Source: Chlamydiales bacterium
GTDB lineage: Bacteria > Chlamydiota > Chlamydiia > Chlamydiales > JAAKFR01
Assembly: GCA_024233495.1 (NCBI GenBank)
Contig: JACKPM010000001.1
Coordinates: forward strand, 62,001-126,000
Direction of reading: 5' to 3'
Length of the DNA stretch: 64,000 nt
Under the pieces are notes generated by a model, which searched no databases, had not been told where the DNA came from, and saw only the letters and a list, made by a program, of their open reading frames with translations. Below, piece by piece: positions 15,822 through 23,863 of the stretch; within the stretch, counting starts at the first letter, position 1; every line of letters begins with the position of its first letter. Position numbers and translations under genes: made by a program.

Positions 15822-16788
15822 AAAGTACCTTGTCTTAGGGGGTGTGCTATTTTTCCTGATGACGCTTCCCTCCCTTTTCATTGAAAATGTGCGCCACAAG
15901 GTGGTTGCGATGAGTTTCCCTATTTGGCGCCTTGGGGCCAAAAAAGAGGACGGGGAATCAAAGCGGCTGCAAGCAGAAAATCACTTGTTAAAAGTAGAAG
16001 TCGCCAAACTAAAAGCGCGTCTGCATGACCAAACGAGCTTAACTCCTTCTGTTATCGCTGCGCATGTGATCTATCGCAATCCGCATAGTTGGGGGTGTTC
16101 GCTTTGGGTTGATGTGGGTCGCGACCGAGTGCAAAAAAACAGTCCAGTGTTATCGGGGGGAGCACTTGTAGGGCTTGTCGATTATGTGGGCAAGAAGCAA
16201 GCGCGTGTGCGGCTCATCACAGATGTAGGGTTAAAGCCTTCTGTGCGTGCTGTGCGCGGCTCTTTGCAAAATGCGCAACTTTTTGAGAACATTGAAAGTG
16301 TGTTGCGTCACCTGCAAGGGAGGGGAGATCTTCCCTTGGAAGAGGAAGAGCAACTCACACTGATTGCTGAGCTAGAGCATTTACAACGCCGCTTACAGCT
16401 CGATGTGCAGAGTGTTTGCTTAGCAAAAGGCATTCTGGAAGGGGGCGGTCCACCTCTTTGGAGGAGTCGCAATCACACGTTGAAAGGTATTGGCTTTAAC
16501 TACGACTTCGCAGATGAGTTTGGCCCCGCTCGCCCTCTTGTAGTGAAAGATGGGCTTCCTATTTTGCAAGCGCACGATTTGCTAGTTACGACCGGAATGG
16601 ATGGTGTCTTTCCTCCAAGTTTGCGTGTTGCTGAGGTGAGCCGAGTTCTTCCTTTGCGCGAAGGGGCGTACGCCTATGAGATTGAGGCAATACCTATTGT
16701 CAAAAATCTCGATTCGATCCAGACTGTGTTTATTATCCCCCCGGTCAGCGATGAAGGTAGTGACAGCGAAAGAGATGGCGCGTATTGA
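15802..16788 (+). CDS. mreC: rod-shape protein MreC
   Basis: Membrane-anchored scaffold that links MreB filaments to the peptidoglycan-synthesis machinery. One N-terminal helix lies at about residues 9-28, a short coiled coil at 50-75, then the beta-rich periplasmic domain with the family pattern HVIYRNPHSWGCSLWVDVG and a long block around ALVGLVDYVGKKQARVRLIT. An unusual helical insertion of roughly 60 residues (about 155-215, rich in Leu, Glu and Gln) interrupts the domain before the final beta barrel. It lies between the aminotransferase and nnr genes, overlapping both. MreB is encoded far away at 55.8 kb. Confidence 0.85.
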   Translation: MRRKSYKKYLVLGGVLFFLMTLPSLFIENVRHKVVAMSFPIWRLGAKKEDGESKRLQAENHLLKVEVAKLKARLHDQTSLTPSVIAAHVIYRNPHSWGCSLWVDVGRDRVQKNSPVLSGGALVGLVDYVGKKQARVRLITDVGLKPSVRAVRGSLQNAQLFENIESVLRHLQGRGDLPLEEEEQLTLIAELEHLQRRLQLDVQSVCLAKGILEGGGPPLWRSRNHTLKGIGFNYDFADEFGPARPLVVKDGLPILQAHDLLVTTGMDGVFPPSLRVAEVSRVLPLREGAYAYEIEAIPIVKNLDSIQTVFIIPPVSDEGSDSERDGAY

Positions 16789-18160
16789 GCATCTTGCCTA
16801 TGCAGAAGGGGCAAGTGAAGAGGCGTTTATGAACGCCGCAGGCGCAGCTGTTGCACTGCACATCAAGGGGTTACCTGGCAAACCAAAGATCACTCTTTTG
16901 TGTGGGAGCGGCAACAATGCGGGCGATGCCTATGTTGCGGGAAAGCTCCTGCGAGAAGAGGGGTATGATGTCACAGCGTTTTCTCTTGCCCCTTTTGAAA
17001 AAAGCAGCCCTCTTTGTCAGCTTCAGAGAAAGCGATTTGGTGAGGTCATTGAGTCCTCTTCCATTCCTTTTGAAGAGGGGCTTATAGTCGACGCTCTTTT
17101 CGGCACCGGTTTTCATGGCGAGATGAAAGAGCCGTACCGCTCTGTAATTGGGAGAGCAAACGCTTCATCTCTTCCCATCATTTCGATCGATATTCCCTCA
17201 GGTGTAAATGGCACAACAGGAGAGGTTAGCAGTGCGATTATTGCAACTGAAACACTCTTTTTGGGTCTTCCCAAAATTGGCTGCTTCGGTGCATGGGAGC
17301 ATGCGGGGCATATTTTTGTTTACCCATTTGGACTCGAGGAAAAATTCATCGAAGAAGCAAACGAAGAGGCGTACTTAGTTTATGCCCCCCCTCTGCCTCC
17401 CATTGTGCGCACACGACACAAATACCAGGCGGGCTACGTGGTGGGAGTGGGAGGCTCACCTGGCATGCCAGGCGCTGCTATTCTAAGCGCATATGCCACG
17501 CTGCGGGCAGGAGCAGGTATCACACGCCTTTTCCATCCTGCCGGAATGGAAGAGGAGCTTGCTAATATGCCTCCTGAAGTGATTCGGCATGGCTACACTT
17601 CAATTGATCCTATTGTAGAAGCGATGGAAAAGGCTAATGCTGTTTTTATTGGTCCTGGGTTTGGTGACGCGATTGACACTTTGCGCGCACTTCTCCCAAA
17701 AGTGAACAAGCCATGTGTTCTAGATGCAGAGGCGCTTACCTTAATTGCACAATACGGCCTTGAGATTCCAAAACGAGCGGTGATCACTCCACACACAGGG
17801 GAGATGAAGCGGCTGCTCAAAGAGGGAGAGACACCGCAAGAATTTGCTGACACGCGTGATGTGATCGTGTTGCTGAAAGGGGCGCCCACAACCATTTTTG
17901 TTCCCTATGGAAAGCCCTATATCTCGGCTCGTGGGGATCCTGGCATGGCAACAGCTGGAAGTGGCGATGTGCTCACAGGTATCATCGCTGCGTTTTTAGC
18001 ACAAACGGGAGATCCACTTGAAGCAGCGAAGCTTGGCGCCTTCTATCACGGCGTTGCAGGTGAGATTGCAGCAGCAGAGCTCACCTCATACTCCATGATT
18101 GCCTCAGACATCATTGAGGCTCTGCCCGAAGCCTTTCTTCAAAGTATGCAATTGTCTTAG
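16751..18160 (+). CDS. nnr: bifunctional NAD(P)HX epimerase/dehydratase
   Basis: Repairs hydrated NADH and NADPH. The N-terminal YjeF_N half is the epimerase (CGSGNNAGDAYVAGKLL at about 52-68; most homologs have G-G-D-G where this has A-G-D-A). The C-terminal ribokinase-like half is the ATP- or ADP-dependent dehydratase (VITPHTGEMKRLL, then GDPGMATAGSGDVLTGI with the catalytic Asp near the end). At 469 residues it matches the fused form of E. coli. I start at the ATG at 16751 (MKVVTAKEM); a frame beginning at 16676 would add 25 residues that lie wholly within mreC. Overlap with mreC is 38 bp. Confidence 0.9.
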   Translation: MKVVTAKEMARIEHLAYAEGASEEAFMNAAGAAVALHIKGLPGKPKITLLCGSGNNAGDAYVAGKLLREEGYDVTAFSLAPFEKSSPLCQLQRKRFGEVIESSSIPFEEGLIVDALFGTGFHGEMKEPYRSVIGRANASSLPIISIDIPSGVNGTTGEVSSAIIATETLFLGLPKIGCFGAWEHAGHIFVYPFGLEEKFIEEANEEAYLVYAPPLPPIVRTRHKYQAGYVVGVGGSPGMPGAAILSAYATLRAGAGITRLFHPAGMEEELANMPPEVIRHGYTSIDPIVEAMEKANAVFIGPGFGDAIDTLRALLPKVNKPCVLDAEALTLIAQYGLEIPKRAVITPHTGEMKRLLKEGETPQEFADTRDVIVLLKGAPTTIFVPYGKPYISARGDPGMATAGSGDVLTGIIAAFLAQTGDPLEAAKLGAFYHGVAGEIAAAELTSYSMIASDIIEALPEAFLQSMQLS

Positions 18161-18161
18161 A

Positions 18162-18320
18162 TGGTGTCGTCAAATTTTCTCCTTTGTCAGCCGGATCTTT
18201 TCTGCCAAAATGCGCCCTCGCAACCTCGGAAGTAGCGCTTTGGCTACTCCCTTCGCTTTCGATTGCGCATTTTGCCTAGAAAATCTCTCGCCTCACAAAG
18301 GAGAAAATTTGACGACACCA
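18162..18320. repeat. 159-bp hairpin (palindromic) element, MITE-like
   Basis: Outer arms of 26 bp (18162-18187 and 18295-18320) are perfect reverse complements. Inside them CAAAATGCGC pairs with GCGCATTTTG, and the centre holds a third small stem around GTAGC/GCTAC, so the entire element can fold into one long imperfect hairpin. It begins two bases after the nnr stop codon and ends inside an SDR pseudogene. There is no protein-coding capacity. It could be a non-autonomous mobile element or a strong bidirectional terminator; no clear target duplication is visible. Confidence 0.75.
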
Positions 18321-18545
18321 CCTAGTAAGCCCCTCTTCTAATGAGACGTTTGGAATCCAGCGCAAATGTTGCCATGCACGAGAAATATCAGGTTTGCGTA
18401 TTTTTGGGTCATCTTGAGATAGCGGATTGAGAGAAATTTTTGATTTTGAACCGATTTGACTATACTCCCCCTCTATCTAAAAGCGCTTTACAGATGTGAG
18501 AGCCTAAAAAGCCTGCCCCTCCTGTAACAAGTATACGCTGTTCAG
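18316..18545 (-). pseudogene. internally deleted SDR epimerase (UDP-glucuronate decarboxylase-like) remnant
   Basis: The minus strand reads the SDR N terminus RILVTGGAGFLGSHICKALL (18538 downward), then jumps after about 25 codons to a C-terminal segment SQDDPKIRKPDISRAWQHLR followed by W-I-P-N-V-S-L-E-E-G-L. Both parts resemble the intact decarboxylase at 19534-20463 (SDDPQQRKPDIS...LEWVP). About 230 codons between them are missing, and the 3' end is cut by the hairpin element. It lies directly downstream of the UDP-glucuronate 4-epimerase gene and was probably the third gene of that operon. Confidence 0.8.
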
Positions 18546-19537
18546 CATGCAATAACCCCGTGGTTAACAGAAGTACAAGCAGAAGTTTTCTTTTCATAAT
18601 GTCTCAAATACCAAGCTGCGAATTTCTGTAGTCCATTTTTCAAGTTCGTGTGAGGTAGAAAACCTAGTTCTCTTGTCGCTGCTGAAATGTCTGCGGAGGT
18701 TTTGATCATCTCTCCAGGGCTCTCTTCGACAAAAATCTTCTTAGCTTCTTTTCCTAGCTCCTTTTCAAGGATAGAGACAAACGTAAGCAGCTCTTCTGTT
18801 TTGCTGTTCCCTATGTTGAAAACAGCAGAATGTGGGTAGTTGAGGGCGGCAACAGTTCCTTGTACAGCGTCATCGATGTAGGTAAAGTCGCGCCACATTT
18901 TTCCTTGGTTGAAGAGATGAATCGGCTCATCCCTCATGATCGCTTCTGCAAAGGAGAAGTAAGCCATATCGGGACGCCCCCAAGGGCCGTAAACCGTGAA
19001 GTAGCGCAAGCCAACAGTTTCCATCCCATAGAGGTGGTGATAGGCGTATGCCATGAGTTCATTGGATTTTTTCGTCGCAGCATAGAGGTTTGCAGGGGAG
19101 TCAACGCGGTCATCTGTTGAAAAAGGCGTCTTCTCATTGCAGCCATAAACAGAGGAGGAGGAGGCATAAACAAGCTTGATGTGTGGGCGACTTTTCAAAC
19201 ACTCCAATACATTGACAAAGCCCTCAATGTTACTCTTTACATAAGCCTGGGGATCTTTGCGCGCATAGCGTACACCTGCCTGTGCAGCTAAATTTAGGAC
19301 GTGCGTAAAATTGTGCTCATTAAAAAGCGCTTCCATTCGAGCCGCATCACACAAATCTCCCTCGATGATAGAAATGCCAGCGTCCGCAAGGCGCTTTTCA
19401 CGCTCCCTTTTGAGCTCAACTGAATAGTAGGAATTGAAGTTATCGTAGCCTACAACCTCATCGCCCTGTTGACAAAGCGCAAGTGCTGTGTGTGAGCCAA
19501 TGAAACCTGCTGCTCCAGTGATCAAAACTTTTTTCAT
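18542..19537 (-). CDS. UDP-glucuronate 4-epimerase-like SDR
   Basis: Extended short-chain dehydrogenase of 331 residues, predicted to convert UDP-glucuronate to UDP-galacturonate. The NAD site is TGAAGFIGSH (7-16), the catalytic triad has Ser in ASSSSVYG (125-132) and YxxxK at Tyr152-Lys156. The segment YDNFNSYYSVELKRERE (31-47) and GVRYARKDPQAYVKSNI (88-104) are typical of glucuronate epimerases rather than GalE. The start is the ATG in the ATGA overlap with the upstream decarboxylase gene; a start at 19612 would add 25 residues inside that gene. Both would draw on the UDP-glucuronate made by the dehydrogenase at 20.5 kb. Confidence 0.85.
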   Translation of the reverse strand: MKKVLITGAAGFIGSHTALALCQQGDEVVGYDNFNSYYSVELKREREKRLADAGISIIEGDLCDAARMEALFNEHNFTHVLNLAAQAGVRYARKDPQAYVKSNIEGFVNVLECLKSRPHIKLVYASSSSVYGCNEKTPFSTDDRVDSPANLYAATKKSNELMAYAYHHLYGMETVGLRYFTVYGPWGRPDMAYFSFAEAIMRDEPIHLFNQGKMWRDFTYIDDAVQGTVAALNYPHSAVFNIGNSKTEELLTFVSILEKELGKEAKKIFVEESPGEMIKTSADISAATRELGFLPHTNLKNGLQKFAAWYLRHYEKKTSACTSVNHGVIAC

Positions 19538-20463
19538 GCTGGGGCCAATGTTTCTTGGAAGTAGGCAATCGTCTTTTGCAGTCCTTCCCGTAGTTGAATC
19601 TTGGGTACCCACTCAAGTTGATCTGTCGCTTTCGAAATGTCTGGCTTCCGTTGCTGCGGATCATCGCTAGGCAGGGGGCAAAACTGAATCTTTGAACGGG
19701 ACTTCGTGAGCTCAATCACCTCTTGAGCCAGGTCGAGCATACTAAATTCGTGTGGATTGCCAATATTCATTGGCCCCACATGCGCGCTTTCCATCAGACG
19801 CACTAAGCCATCGATCAGATCGGAAACATAGCAAAATGAGCGGGTTTGCGTCCCATCGCCATAAATCGTGATCGGTTGATTTTGTAAAGCTTGCATGATG
19901 AAATTTGAGACTACGCGTCCATCATTTGGATGCATGTGAGGGCCGTAGGTATTGAAGATGCGCCCTAGCCGAATGGGCACACTGTGCGCTCTATGATAGT
20001 CAAAAAAGAGGGTCTCGGCACACCGCTTCCCCTCATCATAGCAGCTACGCAAGCCAATTGGGTTTACATGTCCCCAATAGCTTTCATTTTGAGGGTGAAC
20101 GAGAGGATCGCCATACACCTCGCTTGTCGATGCTTGTAAAATTTTAGCCCCCGTTTTGCGGGCGAGCTCAAGCATGTTCAAAGCGCCTAAGACGCTCGTA
20201 CGTGTGGTTTGAATAGGGTCGCTTTGATAGTGTACAGGAGAGGCAGGTGAGGCGAGGTTATAGATTTCATCACACTCAATATAAATGGGTTGGCAAATGT
20301 CATGCTCAATCACTTCAAGCGACTCGAGGCGCTTAATATTTGCCTTTGATCCGGTGGAAAAGTTGTCGATGCAGGTGACGCAATTTCCTCTTTCGATGAG
20401 GAGGGCACAAAGGTGTGAGCCGAGGAAGCCTGCACCTCCTGTAACAACGATTTTCTTTCCCAT
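19534..20463 (-). CDS. UDP-glucuronate decarboxylase (UDP-xylose synthase)
   Basis: SDR of 309 residues that oxidises and decarboxylates UDP-glucuronate to UDP-xylose. The sequence is textbook for this family: TGGAGFLGSH (8-17), LASPASPVHYQSDPI (70-84), ASTSEVYGDPLVHPQ (111-125) and NPIGLRSCYDEGKRCAETL, with catalytic Tyr142 and Lys146 and the R-S-C-Y-D-E-G-K-R context that distinguishes it from dTDP-glucose dehydratases. It lacks the C-terminal membrane or formyltransferase extensions of other types. It is divergent from ugd with 58 bp between, so substrate supply and use may be co-regulated. Confidence 0.93.
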   Translation of the reverse strand: MGKKIVVTGGAGFLGSHLCALLIERGNCVTCIDNFSTGSKANIKRLESLEVIEHDICQPIYIECDEIYNLASPASPVHYQSDPIQTTRTSVLGALNMLELARKTGAKILQASTSEVYGDPLVHPQNESYWGHVNPIGLRSCYDEGKRCAETLFFDYHRAHSVPIRLGRIFNTYGPHMHPNDGRVVSNFIMQALQNQPITIYGDGTQTRSFCYVSDLIDGLVRLMESAHVGPMNIGNPHEFSMLDLAQEVIELTKSRSKIQFCPLPSDDPQQRKPDISKATDQLEWVPKIQLREGLQKTIAYFQETLAPA

Positions 20464-20521
20464 GAAGGGGCATAGTAATTTCCTGGACGATTAATTTGCA
20501 AATGTCTATCGTTTTTCTTCT

Positions 20522-21877
20522 ATGAAGATACTTGTTTTAGGAACTGGCTATGTTGGTCTTGTAACAGGCGCTTGCTTCGCTGAGATGGGGCACGACGTCA
20601 CCTGTTTGGACATTGACAAGGAGAAGATCCGCCTTTTGCAAGAGGGGACAATTCCGATCTTTGAGCCGGGGATTGAAGAGATTGTCAAACGCAATTTCGA
20701 AGCGGGGCGTCTGCACTTCACTACCGATTACGCAGAGGCTGTGCCCAATGCTCTCTTCTGCTTTATTGCCGTGGCAACTCCTGAGGGGGAAGATGGCTCT
20801 GCTGATCTCCGCTATGTGAAGTGTGCAGCAAAGCAAATTGCCGAGCAAATGGATGGCTATAAGGTAATCGTAAACAAGTCAACAGTTCCTGTAGGGAGCG
20901 CCGAAGAGGTGCGCTCTGTGATTGAGCAGGAGTTGCAAAGACGAGGTGTTAGTCATGAGTTTGACGTGGTCTCTAATCCTGAGTTCCTCAAAGAGGGAGA
21001 TGCGATCAACGACTTCATGAAGCCAGACCGAGTCGTGATTGGGGCCGATAATCCCCGTGTGATCGAGCTGATGCGTGAACTTTATTCCCCTTTCAACCTC
21101 AATTGCGACCGCATTTTGGTGATGGATCCTGCTTCAAGTGAGATGACAAAATATGCAGCAAACACGATGCTTGCATCGCGCATTTCATTCATGAACGAGC
21201 TTGCAGGGATTTGTGAAGAGGTGGGTGCTGATATCGGTCAGGTGCGCAAAGGAATTGGCTCCGATTCACGTATTGGCTATCCTTTTCTCTATGCGGGAGC
21301 CGGTTACGGTGGCTCTTGCTTTCCAAAAGATGTGAAGGCATTGCGCGCTCTTGCACATGAAAAAGGGTATAAAACAGCAATCATCGATGCAATCGAAGAG
21401 GTGAATGCTCAGCAAAAGCATGTGCTCTCCAAAAAAGTGCTCCACTACTTTGGTGATGTGGCACAAAAGCGGATCGCTGTTTGGGGACTTAGCTTCAAGC
21501 CCGGAACTGACGATATGCGCGAAGCTCCCTCTTTGATTTTCATCCGCACACTTTTAGAAAAAGGAGCCTATCTCTCTCTTTTTGACCCGATCGCGATGAA
21601 AAAAGCAAAAAATCTCCTGCCCAAATCTCCCCAGCTCACGTGGTGCTCCAATGAATATGAAGCTGCTAAAGAGGCGGATGCGGTCTGCTTAATTACTGAT
21701 TGGAAGCAGTTTCGCTTCATAGATCTTGAGCGCGTGCACAAAGCGATGCGGGGACACGCCTTCTTTGATGGACGGAATCAATACAACCCCAAAGAGATGG
21801 CGCGGAAAGGTTTCGACTATATCTCCATTGGGAGGGATCCTCTCTATGCAAGAGAAGAAGCTCTCCATTCAGTGTGA
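20522..21877 (+). CDS. ugd: UDP-glucose 6-dehydrogenase
   Basis: Oxidises UDP-glucose twice to UDP-glucuronate with NAD+, the entry step for the decarboxylase and epimerase next door. The 451 residues show the N-terminal NAD fold GTGYVGLVTGACFAE (7-21), the family segment SNPEFLKEGDA (151-161), the catalytic Cys266 in GAGYGGSCFPKDVKAL, and the C-terminal domain with WGLSFKPGTDDMREAPS. The start codon follows a 58-bp divergent intergenic region. Its last 32 bp overlap the next gene. Confidence 0.95.
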   Translation: MKILVLGTGYVGLVTGACFAEMGHDVTCLDIDKEKIRLLQEGTIPIFEPGIEEIVKRNFEAGRLHFTTDYAEAVPNALFCFIAVATPEGEDGSADLRYVKCAAKQIAEQMDGYKVIVNKSTVPVGSAEEVRSVIEQELQRRGVSHEFDVVSNPEFLKEGDAINDFMKPDRVVIGADNPRVIELMRELYSPFNLNCDRILVMDPASSEMTKYAANTMLASRISFMNELAGICEEVGADIGQVRKGIGSDSRIGYPFLYAGAGYGGSCFPKDVKALRALAHEKGYKTAIIDAIEEVNAQQKHVLSKKVLHYFGDVAQKRIAVWGLSFKPGTDDMREAPSLIFIRTLLEKGAYLSLFDPIAMKKAKNLLPKSPQLTWCSNEYEAAKEADAVCLITDWKQFRFIDLERVHKAMRGHAFFDGRNQYNPKEMARKGFDYISIGRDPLYAREEALHSV

Positions 21878-22562
21878 CACCATTGAGTGGGAGGGGAAGC
21901 AAATCCCGCTCTTTTCCAAAGAAGGGTTTGAAGTCATTACAACCCTTTGGCTGCAAGTTGGGTGGAATTCTCGCCACCACTACAGCTGCACATGGATGGG
22001 GGTGCCAGTTCTTCAGCTTCCCGACGACTTGGTCCGCTTACAAGAGACTGTTTTTCAAGTACGTCCCGATGTGATCATCGAAACAGGTATCGCGATGGGT
22101 GGCTCACTTCTCTTTTATGCGACGCTCTGTAAAGCGATGGGACATGGACGGGTAATTGGCATTGATATCGCGCTCCGCCCACCAAATAGAAAACGGCTCG
22201 AAGAGCATATCTTAGCCCCCTTTATGGAGCTTATTGATGGTGATGCTTCGGATCCTGCAATTGTGGAGCAGCTCGAAATTGAAGGAAAAAAAGTGCTCGT
22301 GGTACTTGACTCAAATCACTCTAAGCATCATGTTTTGAAAGAGTTGGAAATCTTTGCTCCGCTTGTCTCTTCTGGTTCTTACCTTATTGTGTGTGATGGA
22401 TTTAAGGAGCAGGTTGCAGAGGTTCCTCGTGGGAAGGCGCGCTGGAAAGAGGATAACCCTAAGCGCGCAGTTGAGGAGTTTTTGAAGCGGCACCCAGAGT
22501 TTGAGCTTGAAGAGCGCTCGTTTGTCACGCATCTTCAAGGTGGATGGCTGAGAAAATGTTGA
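21846..22562 (+). CDS. CmcI-like (cephalosporin hydroxylase/rhamnosyl O-methyltransferase) family protein
   Basis: A 238-residue protein of the CmcI family, class I SAM-binding enzymes that include sugar O-methyltransferases in surface-polysaccharide loci. Features: VLQLPDDLVRLQETVFQVRPD, then IIETGIAMGGSLLFYATLC (about 80-98, the SAM-binding loop; many members have G-x-x-x-G-G-S here), VIGIDIALRPPNR, LVVLDSNHSKHHVLKELE (motif with Asp and His) and a C-terminal GGWLRKC. The start at the ATG at 21846 overlaps ugd by 32 bp; an earlier in-frame ATG lies fully inside ugd. I infer O-methylation of a sugar; the hydroxylase name is historical. Confidence 0.75.
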   Translation: MQEKKLSIQCDTIEWEGKQIPLFSKEGFEVITTLWLQVGWNSRHHYSCTWMGVPVLQLPDDLVRLQETVFQVRPDVIIETGIAMGGSLLFYATLCKAMGHGRVIGIDIALRPPNRKRLEEHILAPFMELIDGDASDPAIVEQLEIEGKKVLVVLDSNHSKHHVLKELEIFAPLVSSGSYLIVCDGFKEQVAEVPRGKARWKEDNPKRAVEEFLKRHPEFELEERSFVTHLQGGWLRKC

Positions 22563-23863
22563 AGATGCTTTATTTTCCTCGGCACTTCTCTTTGCCTTGC
22601 GCAATCGACCTTTTTACCCCTCTTCTATTTCTTTACTTTGTGACACTGCATGCGGATGCGCTGAGCATTCGAATTGGCTACACTTTCCGCATCAATAACT
22701 TTTGGGCTCTTGCTCTTGTGCTTGTATTGATGGTACGGCTGCGCAAAGATTTTTTCAAAATAGAGCGGTGGCTCGCAATAAGTTTAGCTCTTGTTGCCTT
22801 ATCGCTTTTTCTCTCTTTCGCTTTCTCTCCTTTTCGCAAGCAGTGCGCCCCTTTTCTCTGCTGGTTTGGTCTCACCTTTCTTTGCTATTTTTGGATGCCT
22901 TACCAAATTATGGCCAAGCTGGAGCAGGATAAAATATTGAAGTTCTATTTCGCCTCTTTCATTGTTGTGGGAGCCTACGCCACTTTGCAGTTTATCTCTG
23001 GACCACTCGGTTTTTTAGACCCCTTCGCACAGCAACGTCTCATCCCAGGTCTTGTTGTACGCCCAAATGCGCTCTGTTATGAGCCCTCATACTACAACCT
23101 CTATATGACCCCTTTTATTGCGGTCTTGACGGTGCTGTATTTATCGGGGAAACACAACTGGCGCTTTTGGCAAATGGGCGTATTGAATTTGTTTTTTCTC
23201 ATCTCTTTTTCAGCAGGCGCTGTTTTTTCTTATATCACTTTATTTGCCCTTCTCTTTTGTTACTCAACGTACAGACAAAAAAGTGTGCGCTTTCTTTTCA
23301 AATTACTTCTGGTCGTCTGCCCATTCATCGTGCTTGCATTTCCTCTCCTCATGCGTTTTATGCTAAAATTTTTCCTCTTAGGCTCTTCGCACGGTTCATT
23401 CTCTGAAAGATTTGAGGGGATTATCCACTGCTTAAAACTCTTCTTACAGCGCCCACTCTTTGGATATGGCTTAGGTGCCGTTCCTTTTGCGCGCATGGAA
23501 GAAGGGTTGATTCCATCGAACCTTATGGAAATTGAACGTTTAGACTGGAGACGCTTCTTGGAAGCCACTAATATCACAACAGAGATCATGGCGAGCCTTG
23601 GAACTTTTGGGCTTATTGCATTTGGCTTGATGATTGCACTCTACACCGCACGTCATCTAAAAGTACGCACCTCCCCACTTCAAGAAGCGTTTTTTATCTC
23701 TGTTCTAGTAATGGTTGTAACATGGCAGTTTAGCCAGTCACTGCTCCGGACATACACGTGGACGCACTTTGCCCTAGCTTGTGCGCTTTTGCAAACCAGT
23801 CGACCATCTCTGCGAGCCCCTCTTTCAAAGGAGTTTGCTGATAGTCAGGATAAGCTGCTTTGA
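22544..23863 (+). CDS. Wzy/O-antigen-ligase-like polytopic membrane protein
   Basis: A 439-residue protein with about ten to twelve hydrophobic helices and one larger non-membrane loop near residues 265-330, the layout of O-antigen polymerases and ligases. The motif VRPNALCYEPSYYNLYM (about 170-186) with its E-P-S/xY core and FGYGLGAVPF before the second half resemble the Wzy_C/WaaL region. It would polymerise or attach glycan repeat units on the periplasmic side. It overlaps the upstream CmcI-like gene by 19 bp and runs 134 bp tail-to-tail into the convergent SDR gene, an unusually long overlap. Polymerase and ligase cannot be distinguished by sequence alone. Confidence 0.7.
   Translation: MAEKMLKMLYFPRHFSLPCAIDLFTPLLFLYFVTLHADALSIRIGYTFRINNFWALALVLVLMVRLRKDFFKIERWLAISLALVALSLFLSFAFSPFRKQCAPFLCWFGLTFLCYFWMPYQIMAKLEQDKILKFYFASFIVVGAYATLQFISGPLGFLDPFAQQRLIPGLVVRPNALCYEPSYYNLYMTPFIAVLTVLYLSGKHNWRFWQMGVLNLFFLISFSAGAVFSYITLFALLFCYSTYRQKSVRFLFKLLLVVCPFIVLAFPLLMRFMLKFFLLGSSHGSFSERFEGIIHCLKLFLQRPLFGYGLGAVPFARMEEGLIPSNLMEIERLDWRRFLEATNITTEIMASLGTFGLIAFGLMIALYTARHLKVRTSPLQEAFFISVLVMVVTWQFSQSLLRTYTWTHFALACALLQTSRPSLRAPLSKEFADSQDKLL

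Noticed and set aside
16676..16750. Earlier ATG for the NAD(P)HX repair gene
   Set aside because: The 25 extra residues lie wholly in mreC, do not resemble the family, and the usual start of the YjeF_N domain is at 16751.
18099..18341. 80-aa plus-strand open frame over the hairpin element
   Set aside because: It reads through the nnr 3' end and the palindrome and has no start signal or domain.
19538..19612. N-terminal extension of the UDP-glucuronate epimerase
   Set aside because: It overlaps the decarboxylase coding region; the NAD motif begins right after the ATG at 19537, which forms an ATGA junction.
20464..20521. Strong promoter pair in the ugd/decarboxylase divergent region
   Set aside because: The best minus-strand boxes (TTGCAA and TACTAT) would start transcription at or inside the start codon, and no good plus-strand pair is visible.
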